This document shows positions 35,780-43,790 of a stretch of 64,000 nt of DNA, piece by piece. The DNA is from Candidatus Thorarchaeota archaeon (GTDB lineage Archaea > Asgardarchaeota > Thorarchaeia > Thorarchaeales > Thorarchaeaceae): contig RDOF01000003.1 in the NCBI GenBank assembly GCA_011365025.1, positions 62,001 to 126,000 on the forward strand, written 5' to 3'. Each line of letters starts with the position of its first letter. The first letter of the stretch is position 1. The position numbers were made by a program, and so were the translations under genes. The notes under the pieces are model-generated. The model did no database searches, was not told the DNA's origin, and was given only the letters and a program-made list of their open reading frames with translations.

Positions 35780-35794
35780 GGTCCTGCTCGGACC
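35780..35794 (+). terminator. Possible terminator after the etfBA operon
   Basis: GGTCC (35780-35784), loop TGCTC, GGACC (35790-35794), with imperfect extension by AAGG on the left and TCCTT on the right. It lies 25 bases after the etfA stop; only a short T-rich tail follows. Confidence 0.4.
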
Positions 35795-35859
35795 TCCTTC
35801 CTGGACTAATGCGAGCAAACACAAGAGTTATAGGGCGTAATGAACTATAGTTAATTAAC

Positions 35860-36123
35860 ATGTTGCCTGCCATCCTAACACTCGGAGCTATCATTACCAT
35901 CGCCTTCTATTTGTATAGTCATTACATAGAGAAGAGCCCTCACAGAGGAAGAGCCAATCGTATTCTCTATCGGGGCCGCGACATGTGGAAGGCTTCTCTT
36001 TTGGATTGTGATTATGAACCGACAAAGTATGTCTTTGGTCCAGGAAAAGCAATCCCTGCAGAACGCAGTCTTAGTCGACTATCATCCGACACTCCATTTT
36101 ACATCCACAAAGAACATAGCTAG
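35860..36123 (+). CDS. Hypothetical small membrane protein
   Basis: 87 residues: an N-terminal membrane helix (MLPAILTLGAIITIAFYLYS) and a basic cytoplasmic part with RGRANRILYRGRDMWK. No family is recognised. An AT-rich block (ACTATAGTTAATTAAC) lies directly upstream of the ATG with no SD, suggesting a leaderless or near-leaderless transcript. The stop is close to the convergent gene at 36132. Confidence 0.55.
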   Translation: MLPAILTLGAIITIAFYLYSHYIEKSPHRGRANRILYRGRDMWKASLLDCDYEPTKYVFGPGKAIPAERSLSRLSSDTPFYIHKEHS

Positions 36124-36131
36124 AACCGATA

Positions 36132-36410
36132 CTAGTAGAAGATCCTATCATCTTCTGTAGGATTCATGACCTCATCTTCGAAAGGCTCGCCATGATAGTG
36201 AAACTGAAAGAGGGGTCTGCCCTTGAATTCTAATCCACAACTGAGAATGGGTAAGATGACAACAGCTAGCATCAGAAGGGCCCACGGCAATGCCTGCAGT
36301 CCTGTGAATGTTAACGGATAGAGGATAATGAAACATAGTGGTGAGAGGAGCACCAATATGCAGGCGTAGTACCCAGTCGGACGTTCTTCGGTATCGCCAT
36401 TAAGCCTCAT
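36132..36410 (-). CDS. Hypothetical two-helix membrane protein
   Basis: 92 residues: a polar start (MRLNGDTEERPTGYY), two hydrophobic helices (CILVLLSPLCFIILYPLTF; LPWALLMLAVVILPILSC) and an acidic C-terminal tail (HYHGEPFEDEVMNPTEDD). No family is recognised. It follows the histone-like gene on the same strand, but a hairpin lies between them. Confidence 0.65.
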   Translation of the reverse strand: MRLNGDTEERPTGYYACILVLLSPLCFIILYPLTFTGLQALPWALLMLAVVILPILSCGLEFKGRPLFQFHYHGEPFEDEVMNPTEDDRIFY

Positions 36411-36511
36411 TATAACCGTTCAAATTCTATGGGCTTGTTTCTCTATAATACTAGTTTTCTCAGCATGACCTTCACAAAAAATGAACGTTGGTGAAATAAA
36501 AACAGAAATCT

Positions 36512-36538
36512 GGCGGGGCAACCAAAGGCTGCCCCCCA
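36512..36538 (-). terminator. Hairpin downstream of the histone-like gene
   Basis: GGGGCA (36515-36520) pairs with TGCCCC (36530-36535); flanking TGG and CCA can lengthen the stem around a bulge. It lies about 25 bases past the stop of the histone-like gene, and reading the minus strand it is followed by AGATTTCTGTTTTTATTTC, a T-rich tail as for an intrinsic or archaeal terminator. Confidence 0.55.
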
Positions 36539-36560
36539 GTCTAAACTACCACTTGAGTAC

Positions 36561-36812
36561 CTACAGATCGTAGGCCTTCAAGGTCTTCCTCTTGTTCTCT
36601 TTGCATCTACCAGCAGCAGCTTCAAGCAAATTGCCAATCTGCAAATTGATTGCATCATAAGCATCAGAGCCGACCATCATATCGTTCTGCTTGGCGAACT
36701 CCTTCACTGCTGACTTCACAAAAAAGGTTGGATATTTTTTCTTCGGTTTAGCCAATTCTTTACACATCCCTTCAAAGTTGCCCAGAACGCACCTAGAGCG
36801 CGTCTGACACAC
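36561..36812 (-). CDS. Histone-fold protein (single archaeal histone-like domain)
   Basis: 83 residues from GTG 36812, or 68 from ATG 36767. The GGAGG at 36814-36818 sits only one base from the GTG, so the true start is unsure. The domain FFVKSAVKEFAKQND ... VGSDAYDAINLQIGNLLEAA ... RKTLKAYDL follows the histone pattern: short helix 1, loop with V-x-S/D-D/A, long helix 2, and the R-K-T-x-K-x-x-D-L loop before helix 3. It ends right at DL, so helix 3 is almost absent, and the N-terminus is basic (KPKKKYP). It may bind DNA as a dimer in an unusual form, or be a NF-Y-like partner. Confidence 0.75.
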   Translation of the reverse strand: MCQTRSRCVLGNFEGMCKELAKPKKKYPTFFVKSAVKEFAKQNDMMVGSDAYDAINLQIGNLLEAAAGRCKENKRKTLKAYDL

Positions 36813-36971
36813 ACCTCCTTAAAGGTGGCTAGAATGCGTCTAGGTTGCTTAAAAGGCTATCCTGCGTAAGCTTTTCAAAACCTGTATTTCGCGCGCGTTC
36901 TTGCGGTTCCTTACCGTTTTTCATACTATTAACTATAATAAACCTATCGGAAATGTACTTTAACCGAATTA

Positions 36972-37002
36972 TTTATAACTAAAACTGTACATTAGTACAG
37001 TT
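36972..37002 (+). promoter_or_regulatory. Promoter with TATA-like box and 20-base palindromic operator
   Basis: TTTATAACT (about 36972-36980) is followed at once by AACTGTAC (36983-36990), ATTA, GTACAGTT (36995-37002), a perfect 8+4+8 inverted repeat. The repeat ends 12 bases before the ATG of the wHTH regulator and overlaps the expected transcription start, a classic position for autorepression. Confidence 0.7.
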
Positions 37003-37014
37003 AGTGGACAGACA

Positions 37015-37833
37015 ATGACCGATGATATTGAAAGAATCAAGGACGAGCTCGAGGAGATTCGAAGAATCAAAGCGGACCTCGCGAAGGAGCTTGAAGATGT
37101 CCGAGAGGAGCGGGCACGACTGCGGAGACCTTCGAGGCCTGTAAGACCCCCACCGGTGCCGAGGATAAAGCGTACAGCAAGCATTGACCTTGACCCCTTA
37201 GTGGAGAGTCTTGATGTGATGATGGAAGATTTGGGCGAGCAGATTCGACTCTCAATGAGCGGTATTGAAGATATCGGCGCTCAAATTGGCGATGCATTCT
37301 CTGAACCTTTCTGCAAGGGAATTCGGATAGGTCACAAATCCGGCAAGCGGAAAGAAAGGCAGTATAAGGAAGTTGAAGCAATATCTCCAGAACGAGTGGC
37401 TCGAATCGTAGGGCCTCTTGGAAGTGAGGAACGTCTTAGTATTCTTGATTTTCTCAGGGCGGGCGGCAAGACCTTCAACGAACTCGAAACCCACACAGGG
37501 AAGACTGGTAGTTCTCTGACGCATCATCTAAACCCTCTTGTCGAGGCTGGCTACGTTATCAAGGGCGAAGTGCGTGGAACCTACTATGTGACGGTGGAAG
37601 GTCGTCTGGCTTATCGTCTTGCCCAGTGGCTCACGAGTCAAGTTGAACGAGAACGCTCCAAGGCGGGAGAAAACGGTGAGAGTAGGATCGTCCAGGTCGT
37701 TAGAGATGAGGAAGACGACTCTCCTAGTGCGGATGCTGACATCGACCTGGACGCTGATGATTTTGATATTGATGTTGACCAAGTAGATGAACCAGATGAA
37801 CTTGATGAATTGGATGAGGAGGATGATTGGTAA
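37015..37833 (+). CDS. ArsR-like winged-helix regulator with coiled coil and acidic tail
   Basis: 272 residues. N-terminal coiled coil (about 5-40: heptads of Ile/Leu with Glu/Lys/Arg), then a Pro/Arg linker (RPSRPVRPPPVPR). An amphipathic helix (about 60-90) is followed by a winged helix (about 125-205) with EERLSILDFLRAGG, TFNELETHTG, SSLTHHLNPLVEAGYV and wing GTYYVTVEG, which is the ArsR/DUF7342-like pattern seen in archaea. The last 40 residues are nearly all Asp and Glu (DADIDLDADDFDIDVDQVDE). A palindrome at its promoter suggests autorepression. The stop overlaps the next start (TAATG), so the two proteins are translationally coupled. Confidence 0.85.
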   Translation: MTDDIERIKDELEEIRRIKADLAKELEDVREERARLRRPSRPVRPPPVPRIKRTASIDLDPLVESLDVMMEDLGEQIRLSMSGIEDIGAQIGDAFSEPFCKGIRIGHKSGKRKERQYKEVEAISPERVARIVGPLGSEERLSILDFLRAGGKTFNELETHTGKTGSSLTHHLNPLVEAGYVIKGEVRGTYYVTVEGRLAYRLAQWLTSQVERERSKAGENGESRIVQVVRDEEDDSPSADADIDLDADDFDIDVDQVDEPDELDELDEEDDW

Positions 37834-38594
37834 TGAAAAAGTTTGAAGTTGATGGTCCTATTAGGGTGTTGAAGGACACCTGCAATCTAATCTCTCACAA
37901 GAAGGCCATTCTTACCCTTGAGAGAGGATGTGCTTTCGTGTACCTTAAACAAAACGGAGATCGGGTTGGACTGGCTTTTGATGGACCATCTGCGCTCGTC
38001 ATAGATGCAATTGCAGAAACAGAGCAAGGCGCTGTTGGACAATCTGTGAAGCCTTCACTAAAGGGAATTCAACTCTACATAGGAGATATGAATGTCGAGA
38101 ACATATCAGAGGAGGCTAGCGGTCAAGAAACTATCGAGCTCGGCTACAACGGCAATGATGCCTTCCTTGAGGCTGTCAGAAACGCAATTCATGATCAGGT
38201 CAATGGCGGCCAGAAGACGCAGATTGAGGCTGCCAAGGGTAGTATCTTTCTGGGCAAGGACATTGATGAGAAATCAATCGTTCTTGTTGCTAAAGGCGAC
38301 AAGGATTTTGTCTTTGTATACGGGAAGAGCGTGTTTGCAGTCGGTGATGACAATATGGTATCAGTTGACAAATCCGGTGTAAGAATTCGAGGTAAGCGCG
38401 GAAAGGACCTTACAATTACGAAGGAAGGGATTGTAGGACTGGAAGGCTTAGCCGAAATAGGTCCAGCAATAGGGCGGGCAGTAGGCGAAGCTATGAAAGG
38501 TTTGACAACTCTGGACCCATGGATGTCCTTTAGCGCAGTGAGAAGAGCGAAGTATGCTTACGATAACGTTGATGACTTCGACTGGGATGACTGA
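37833..38594 (+). CDS. Unknown protein coupled to the winged-helix regulator
   Basis: 253 residues from ATG 37833, sharing one base with the regulator's stop codon. The first half (VDGPIRVLKDTCNLISHKKAIL) and second half (GKDIDEKSIVLVAKGDKDFVF) look like beta-rich modules with short strands and Gly turns. DKSGVRIRGKRGKDLTITKEG is strongly beta-like. The C-terminus ends DNVDDFDWDD, an acidic/aromatic tail like that of the regulator. No signal or membrane segment is seen. I recognise no family; a role as co-regulator or sensor is inferred only from coupling. A strong hairpin terminator follows. Confidence 0.75.
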   Translation: MKKFEVDGPIRVLKDTCNLISHKKAILTLERGCAFVYLKQNGDRVGLAFDGPSALVIDAIAETEQGAVGQSVKPSLKGIQLYIGDMNVENISEEASGQETIELGYNGNDAFLEAVRNAIHDQVNGGQKTQIEAAKGSIFLGKDIDEKSIVLVAKGDKDFVFVYGKSVFAVGDDNMVSVDKSGVRIRGKRGKDLTITKEGIVGLEGLAEIGPAIGRAVGEAMKGLTTLDPWMSFSAVRRAKYAYDNVDDFDWDD

Positions 38595-38622
38595 TCTGAG
38601 TCAGACATGGTTTCTGGCTGGG

Positions 38623-38657
38623 CCTCCGCACAACTGCGGAGGTCATGTTTCCTTTTT
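38623..38657. terminator. Hairpin with T-tract between convergent genes
   Basis: CCTCCGCA (38623-38630), loop CAAC, TGCGGAGG (38635-38642), then TTTCCTTTTT to 38657. A perfect 8-base stem with a T tail serves the regulator operon on the plus strand. Confidence 0.75.
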
Positions 38658-40464
38658 ACTCTCTCGCCTTGGCCGACGCTTTCATAGCTCTGGGATGAAT
38701 CTGCAATTCATAGAGTGAGTAGTACTTCCCTTTGCGAGTCATCAGTTCCGAGTGTTTACCAATCTCTACAATTTTCCCGTTTTCCAGAACCACAATTCGT
38801 TCTGCATTAACAATGGTTGACAGACGATGGGCAACCACTATAGATGTTCTATTCTTGAGAAGTTTCCTCATTCCTCGTTGTATGGCATGCTCAGTATAGA
38901 CATCTACAGAGCTTGTCGCCTCGTCGAGAACCAATATGCTTGGGTCTGCGAGGAGTGCACGGGCAAAGCTAACAAGCTGACGTTCACCCTCAGAGAGTCT
39001 AGCTCCTCGCTCACCAACCTCTGTATCAAGACCATTCTCGAGATTATTCAGAACCCTTCGGGCACCTATGGCTTCAACTGCCTCGAGCACCTCCTCTTCT
39101 GATGCATGAGGTTTCCCGTACCTAATGTTGTCTCGAACAGTTCCCATGAAGAGGAAAGGATTCTGAAGCACGATTCCTATCCGGGATCGAAGCGACTCAA
39201 GTGTTACATCTCTCACGTCAAATCCATCAATAACCACCGATCCACTCCAGACGTCATAGAATCTATTGAGTAGGTTGATGACTGTGGTCTTTCCCGCCCC
39301 TGTATCACCAACAAGGGCAATTGTTTCTCCGGCCTGAATGGCAAGGTTGAAGTCCTTGAGGATTACTGTGTCTTCGAGATATCCGAAGTCCACATGGTCA
39401 AAGACGATGTTTCCCTTAACAGGCGGTAGCGGTACTGCACTGGGGCTGTCCTTTACAGTTGGCTCAGTGTCAAGCACCGTGAACACACGTTCTGCACCTG
39501 CAAACGCGCTTTGCACTGAGGTATAGAAGTTTGCAATTGTTAGAATTGGGCGGAAGAATCGATCACTAAACTGAATAAACATAACAACAGTTCCCAGTGT
39601 GATGGTTCCCTGGATTAATCGACCGCCTCCAATTAGAAGTATGAGAAATACGCCAAGTCCACTGATGAACCTGATTGAGGGGAAGAAGGTTGCATTCGCT
39701 TTGCCGGCATCCACGTTAGACTGGTAATCCTCCCGGTTTATTTCAGCAAAGCGATCAACGCTTCTTTTCTCTCTTGCAAAGCTCTTAGTTTCTTTTGCTC
39801 CCGAAATACTTTCGGCGAAGTTGGAAGTGACACCTGAAATGGTCTTTCGCGTCCTTCGATATGCCTCCCTTAGATGTCTTCTGAAGTAGATTGTCGTTAT
39901 TAATAGGACAGGGACAATTCCAAGAGTGACGAGTGCGAGCTGAAGGTCAACGGAAAAGATAACGACACCTATAGCAAGTACTATGAAAATCTGAGCGAAT
40001 GTGCTGAATAGCCCCTCACTAAGAAGCTCGCTCATTCTTTCCACGTCGTTAATCAGACGCGAGATTATTCTTCCGGATGATGATTTATCGTAGAAATCCT
40101 GCGACATTCCTTGGAGATGCTCATAGAGTTCTTGTCGCATGGTGTATATGGCATGCTGACCCATGGTTGCCATAATGTATTCATAACCATAGCTTGTAAG
40201 CCATGCTGCAATCTGGAGCACAGTATAGAGAAGGGACGTGAAGAGCAATGCCTGAGCATTTCCGCCGCTAAAATCGACGTCGATAGCCTGACGAAGCACA
40301 AAAGGAATGCAAACATCGACCCCGATGCTAAATGCCACTAGGACAGACACGACTACAAATCTTCGTCTATAAGCCAGGAGATAAGCTATCATTCTTTTCA
40401 GTAAGTCGCCATCAGAGTAGACATAGGTCCTCTCTTCCTCATCGGCAACCATCTGTCCACTCAT
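38656..40464 (-). CDS. Heterodimeric ABC exporter subunit, TM288/BmrD-like (catalytic Glu present)
   Basis: 602 residues: a six-helix exporter domain (about 25-320) and a nucleotide-binding domain. Walker A is ALVGDTGAGKTTVINLL, signature LSEGERQLVSFAR (Gln-like position changed, not LSGGQ), Walker B SILVLDEATSSVD with the catalytic Glu, and switch His SIVVAHRLST. The pattern of an altered signature with an intact Walker B matches the TM288/BmrD type of asymmetric exporters. The start overlaps the partner's stop as ATGA. It would expel lipids, drugs or peptides; the substrate is unknown. Confidence 0.92.
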   Translation of the reverse strand: MSGQMVADEEERTYVYSDGDLLKRMIAYLLAYRRRFVVVSVLVAFSIGVDVCIPFVLRQAIDVDFSGGNAQALLFTSLLYTVLQIAAWLTSYGYEYIMATMGQHAIYTMRQELYEHLQGMSQDFYDKSSSGRIISRLINDVERMSELLSEGLFSTFAQIFIVLAIGVVIFSVDLQLALVTLGIVPVLLITTIYFRRHLREAYRRTRKTISGVTSNFAESISGAKETKSFAREKRSVDRFAEINREDYQSNVDAGKANATFFPSIRFISGLGVFLILLIGGGRLIQGTITLGTVVMFIQFSDRFFRPILTIANFYTSVQSAFAGAERVFTVLDTEPTVKDSPSAVPLPPVKGNIVFDHVDFGYLEDTVILKDFNLAIQAGETIALVGDTGAGKTTVINLLNRFYDVWSGSVVIDGFDVRDVTLESLRSRIGIVLQNPFLFMGTVRDNIRYGKPHASEEEVLEAVEAIGARRVLNNLENGLDTEVGERGARLSEGERQLVSFARALLADPSILVLDEATSSVDVYTEHAIQRGMRKLLKNRTSIVVAHRLSTIVNAERIVVLENGKIVEIGKHSELMTRKGKYYSLYELQIHPRAMKASAKARE

Positions 40465-42371
40465 TCTCTGACATCTCCCTCCGCAGTTCTAGCACCAATA
40501 TATGAGGCTGCCAATTCCATCTCGGCAAGGGTCTGAAAGATAGATGAGTACAGACCCTCCTGAGCCATGAGTTCTTCATGAGTCCCCATTTCCACAATCT
40601 GGCCTCTTTCCATCATTACGATAAGGTCTGCATTCCTAATCGTGCTTAGTCGGTGTGTGATAATAAACGTCGTTCGCCCTGCCATCAGGTTCTCCAACGC
40701 TTTCTGAATCATCATCTCCGTCTTTGCATCAACTGAGCTCGTGGAGTCATCAAGAATCAATATCCTTGGATTTGCGAGAAGTGCCCGTGCAATTGCCACT
40801 CTTTGCTTCTGTCCTCCGGACAAGGTTATGCCTCTCTCACCTATGACCGTATCATATTCCTTCTCCAAGGTCATAACAAAGTCATGAATCATTGCAGCTT
40901 TTGCCGCAGATTGCACTTCTTCAAGGGTGGCTTCTGGCCTTCCAAAGGCTATGTTTTCACGTATAGTATCAGTGAAGAGGAAGGGGTCTTGGTGAACAAT
41001 ACCAATGTGTCTTCGGATATCTTCGATTCTATAGGACCTTACGTCTACGCCATCAACCAGTACCCTTCCAGGCTCGCTAATGGTTATCTCTTGATCGCCA
41101 ATCTGTACCTTTCCATCGACGACCTTCAGTTTCTTATCTCCAATTTCAACGCAGTTCTCATCACTGACTCTGTATGCCTTTCCGTCGTAGGCGAAAGCCC
41201 TCTCATCATCCACATCGTAGAATCTCGGAATCAGGCTAATCAAGCTGGTCTTTCCCGAGCCTGTTCCTCCAAGCAATGCCACTACTTGTCCAGGTTTGAC
41301 ATGCAGATCAACGCCTCGAAGAATGAAGTTGCTGCCCCGATAGCTGAAGTATACATTCTCAAAATCGACGGCTCCCTCTATTTCATCGACGCAAACCGGC
41401 TCATCTGGATTCATTAGCTCATCCCGAACATCCAATATGTAGAACGTTCTCTCTCCAGACGCAGATGCTCTCTGATACATTCCCACTCCCCAACTGAGGA
41501 ATCTACCTGGCAACACAAGCATGCTAACAAGTGTTACAAAGCCAACGAATTCGCCAAATGACAAGTTTCCTGTATCATAAACTGCACCTCCAAAGTAAAT
41601 CAGTGCTCCGACTGCAATCCCAAGTATTGCTGGTAAAAGGGGTCTATAGAATGATAAAAGGCGAAGCGCTTCAACCCTAAGCCTCAGGAAACCTCTATTC
41701 TCCTCATCCACTCTGGCGTATTCTCTATCAGCAGACGCAAAGGACTGGACAACTCTCATTCCTACTACATTCTCGGCAAGAACAGAACTGAGGACACCAT
41801 ACTGACTTCTTGCAGCATAGAACACGGGCCTCACTTTCTTGGCAAAAACGATAACAAAGACAAAAATGAAAGGAACTAGCGTCAGCATGATTCCAGTTAG
41901 ATCTGGGCTGACTGTCCACATGACGGCATAGGTTCCTATGAGCGTCACAATGCCTATGAAAATTACACGATAGCCCCAGAAAAGAAATTCGCGCATTGTT
42001 GTGACATCTGTAGTCACACGAGCAAGTATCTGTCCGGTTTCGTTTTGATCATAAAATGCCAGGTCCTTTTCCATTAGTGAATCATACAATTCGCTGCGTA
42101 GGTCGTAGATTACGTGTTGTGCCATCAATGCCGCTACATATCTTCCAGCAGTGTCAAAAATCATGTAGAGCGCAGTCAGGGCCAGATAGAGCAGCGAATA
42201 GCCCACAAGGAGTTCATAGTCACGCAATACAATTACTGAGTCGATTATCTCAACTAGCACTAAAGGTGATATGACATTGAATACTGTGCCGATGCCTGCG
42301 GCAGTAAGGAAGCCGAAGAAATGACCTTTGTATTTCAAGGCATACCGAGTTAGTCGACCTACGTACCCCAT
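40461..42371 (-). CDS. Heterodimeric ABC exporter subunit, TM287/BmrC-like, with NBD insertion
   Basis: 636 residues. Six membrane helices, then an NBD with Walker A LLGGTGSGKTSLISLI, signature ITLSGGQKQRVAIAR and Walker B ILILDDSTSSVD, where Asp replaces the catalytic Glu. This is typical of the subunit that contributes the good signature but the degenerate Walker B. After FYDVD there is an extra stretch of about 46 residues (about 41073-41213; AYDGKAYRVSDENCVEIG and KVQIGDQEITI) rich in short beta strands before GRVLVDGVDV, where other exporters have only one or two residues. Forms the transporter with the gene downstream. Confidence 0.92.
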   Translation of the reverse strand: MGYVGRLTRYALKYKGHFFGFLTAAGIGTVFNVISPLVLVEIIDSVIVLRDYELLVGYSLLYLALTALYMIFDTAGRYVAALMAQHVIYDLRSELYDSLMEKDLAFYDQNETGQILARVTTDVTTMREFLFWGYRVIFIGIVTLIGTYAVMWTVSPDLTGIMLTLVPFIFVFVIVFAKKVRPVFYAARSQYGVLSSVLAENVVGMRVVQSFASADREYARVDEENRGFLRLRVEALRLLSFYRPLLPAILGIAVGALIYFGGAVYDTGNLSFGEFVGFVTLVSMLVLPGRFLSWGVGMYQRASASGERTFYILDVRDELMNPDEPVCVDEIEGAVDFENVYFSYRGSNFILRGVDLHVKPGQVVALLGGTGSGKTSLISLIPRFYDVDDERAFAYDGKAYRVSDENCVEIGDKKLKVVDGKVQIGDQEITISEPGRVLVDGVDVRSYRIEDIRRHIGIVHQDPFLFTDTIRENIAFGRPEATLEEVQSAAKAAMIHDFVMTLEKEYDTVIGERGITLSGGQKQRVAIARALLANPRILILDDSTSSVDAKTEMMIQKALENLMAGRTTFIITHRLSTIRNADLIVMMERGQIVEMGTHEELMAQEGLYSSIFQTLAEMELAASYIGARTAEGDVRE

Positions 42372-42453
42372 ATTCAGAACACATTCTTGATGCCCTTGAA
42401 CCCAAATGATAAGAGTTGCGTAGAGTGCACTCGTGGATTTCTAGGATCCATAA

Positions 42454-42870
42454 CTAGTGACATGCTTCTGCAAGACTCCGACCTAACATCCGACATTTTT
42501 CGAGGTCGTCCTCTCTGGGAAAATCCTTGACTCGTAGAGGCTGTCCTTGGACCATCTTGGCTCCTAGTTCTTTCAGTTGCTTTGAAATGAAATCTGGTGC
42601 TTCACCACTCCATCCGTAGGAACCAAATCCTGCCGCTGGCAAGTTTCCAATTCCCTTCAACTCATCAAGGATTTGCCTTGTTTTTGGAAGAGTCCTTTTC
42701 ATTCGCGTTGAACTGCCGATTGCCAAAGCACATGCGTCACCAACTTCAGTGAAATCAAGCGCAGAAATGAGATCACAGTCTGCTCCAGCATTCCTCACCC
42801 CTTCACATATTGCCTCGGCCATTGCCTTGGTTCGTCCTCTTGTGCTTTCGTAGACAACAATTACTCTCAT
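42454..42870 (-). CDS. Short flavodoxin-like protein
   Basis: 138 residues starting MRVIVVYESTRGRTKAMAEA, with the FMN phosphate loop YESTRGRTK. The later loops are IGSSTRMKRTLP and FGSYGWSGEAPDF, the latter including a Tyr-Gly-Trp segment likely to stack on the flavin as in FMN-binding domains of A-type flavoproteins. No di-iron domain is attached, so it is a free electron carrier or a partner of a flavo-diiron protein encoded elsewhere. GAAAGTGA SD. Confidence 0.88.
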   Translation of the reverse strand: MRVIVVYESTRGRTKAMAEAICEGVRNAGADCDLISALDFTEVGDACALAIGSSTRMKRTLPKTRQILDELKGIGNLPAAGFGSYGWSGEAPDFISKQLKELGAKMVQGQPLRVKDFPREDDLEKCRMLGRSLAEACH

Positions 42871-42980
42871 TGTGAGTCACTTTCTGAATATGCCGTTTGG
42901 AACAAAAGCCTTCGGTATTGACAAGGCAAAGCGCCTCAAGTGATGCTTTCATATATTATGATTCTCATGCATGATTGTGC

Positions 42981-43670
42981 ATGCATTTGAATTCAGCATA
43001 TTCATCAGCAAGAGATAAAGCAAAAGCAGTATGCGCCATATTGATTGACGAATATGGTAGTAATGTGTCTGACCGTGTGATGGACTCAATTGCAGAACTT
43101 GTGTTCACCATTCTCTCACAAAATACTGCTGATATTAACACAGAACGGGCGTTTAGGGCCCTCACGTCTACCTACTCCTCGTGGGATGCAGTTCTAGCGG
43201 CTCCACAAGATGCTTTGGCTTCGGTTATAAGGTCCTCTGGTCCTTTTAGAATTAAAGCCAAACGGATTAAAGCTGCACTTGGCGAAATTAAGAATCGTGT
43301 TGGCACTCTAGATCTCAGTTTGCTTGAGAAAATGGACCCTAATGATGCCATGGATTGGCTCACTTCTCTTCATGGAGTCGGACCAAAGACTGCATCTATT
43401 GTTCTTCTATTCTGTTTTGATATGCCTCTGCTTCCAGTTGACACCCATGTATGGCGGATAAGCAAGAGACTTGGGCTGGTGCCAAACAACGTCACTAGGG
43501 AAGAGGCGCAAAAAATGCTTCAGGAATTTGTACCGAAAGAGTGTGTAAAATCCATGAATCATAATATGATTAATCATGGAAGAAATGTCTGCAGGTCCCG
43601 AAAGCCATTGTGTGATGTTTGTTTTCTTGGTTCATTTTGTGACTACTACTCCGCGAGAGCCAGAGCCTAG
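42981..43670 (+). CDS. nth: Endonuclease III-like DNA glycosylase/AP lyase
   Basis: 229 residues from ATG 42981. Helix-hairpin-helix LHGVGPKTASIVL contains the catalytic Lys; Asp in PVDTHVWRIS is the second catalytic residue. The C-terminus has a C-x6-C-x2-C-x5-C cluster loop (CRSRKPLCDVCFLGSFC) for a [4Fe-4S] cluster. The family removes oxidised pyrimidines in base excision repair. The usual 'LSQ(N/T)TxD' helix is present as ILSQNTADINT. Start uncertain: the upstream TTG at 42975 adds two residues; no SD is visible. Confidence 0.93.
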   Translation: MHLNSAYSSARDKAKAVCAILIDEYGSNVSDRVMDSIAELVFTILSQNTADINTERAFRALTSTYSSWDAVLAAPQDALASVIRSSGPFRIKAKRIKAALGEIKNRVGTLDLSLLEKMDPNDAMDWLTSLHGVGPKTASIVLLFCFDMPLLPVDTHVWRISKRLGLVPNNVTREEAQKMLQEFVPKECVKSMNHNMINHGRNVCRSRKPLCDVCFLGSFCDYYSARARA

Positions 43671-43790
43671 AAGTAATAGGCAGGCAAACTATTCCTTTAA
43701 TTGATTTACCTTCCAGTAGATACAAAAGGGCATTGCATCGTTTCATCAATTGACAATCGATACTAAAACTTCCTGGAGCGAATCACAATC

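Noticed and set aside
40803..41417. 204-residue open frame on the plus strand
   Set aside because: It lies wholly inside the NBD of the ABC exporter on the other strand, whose Walker and signature motifs are unambiguous.
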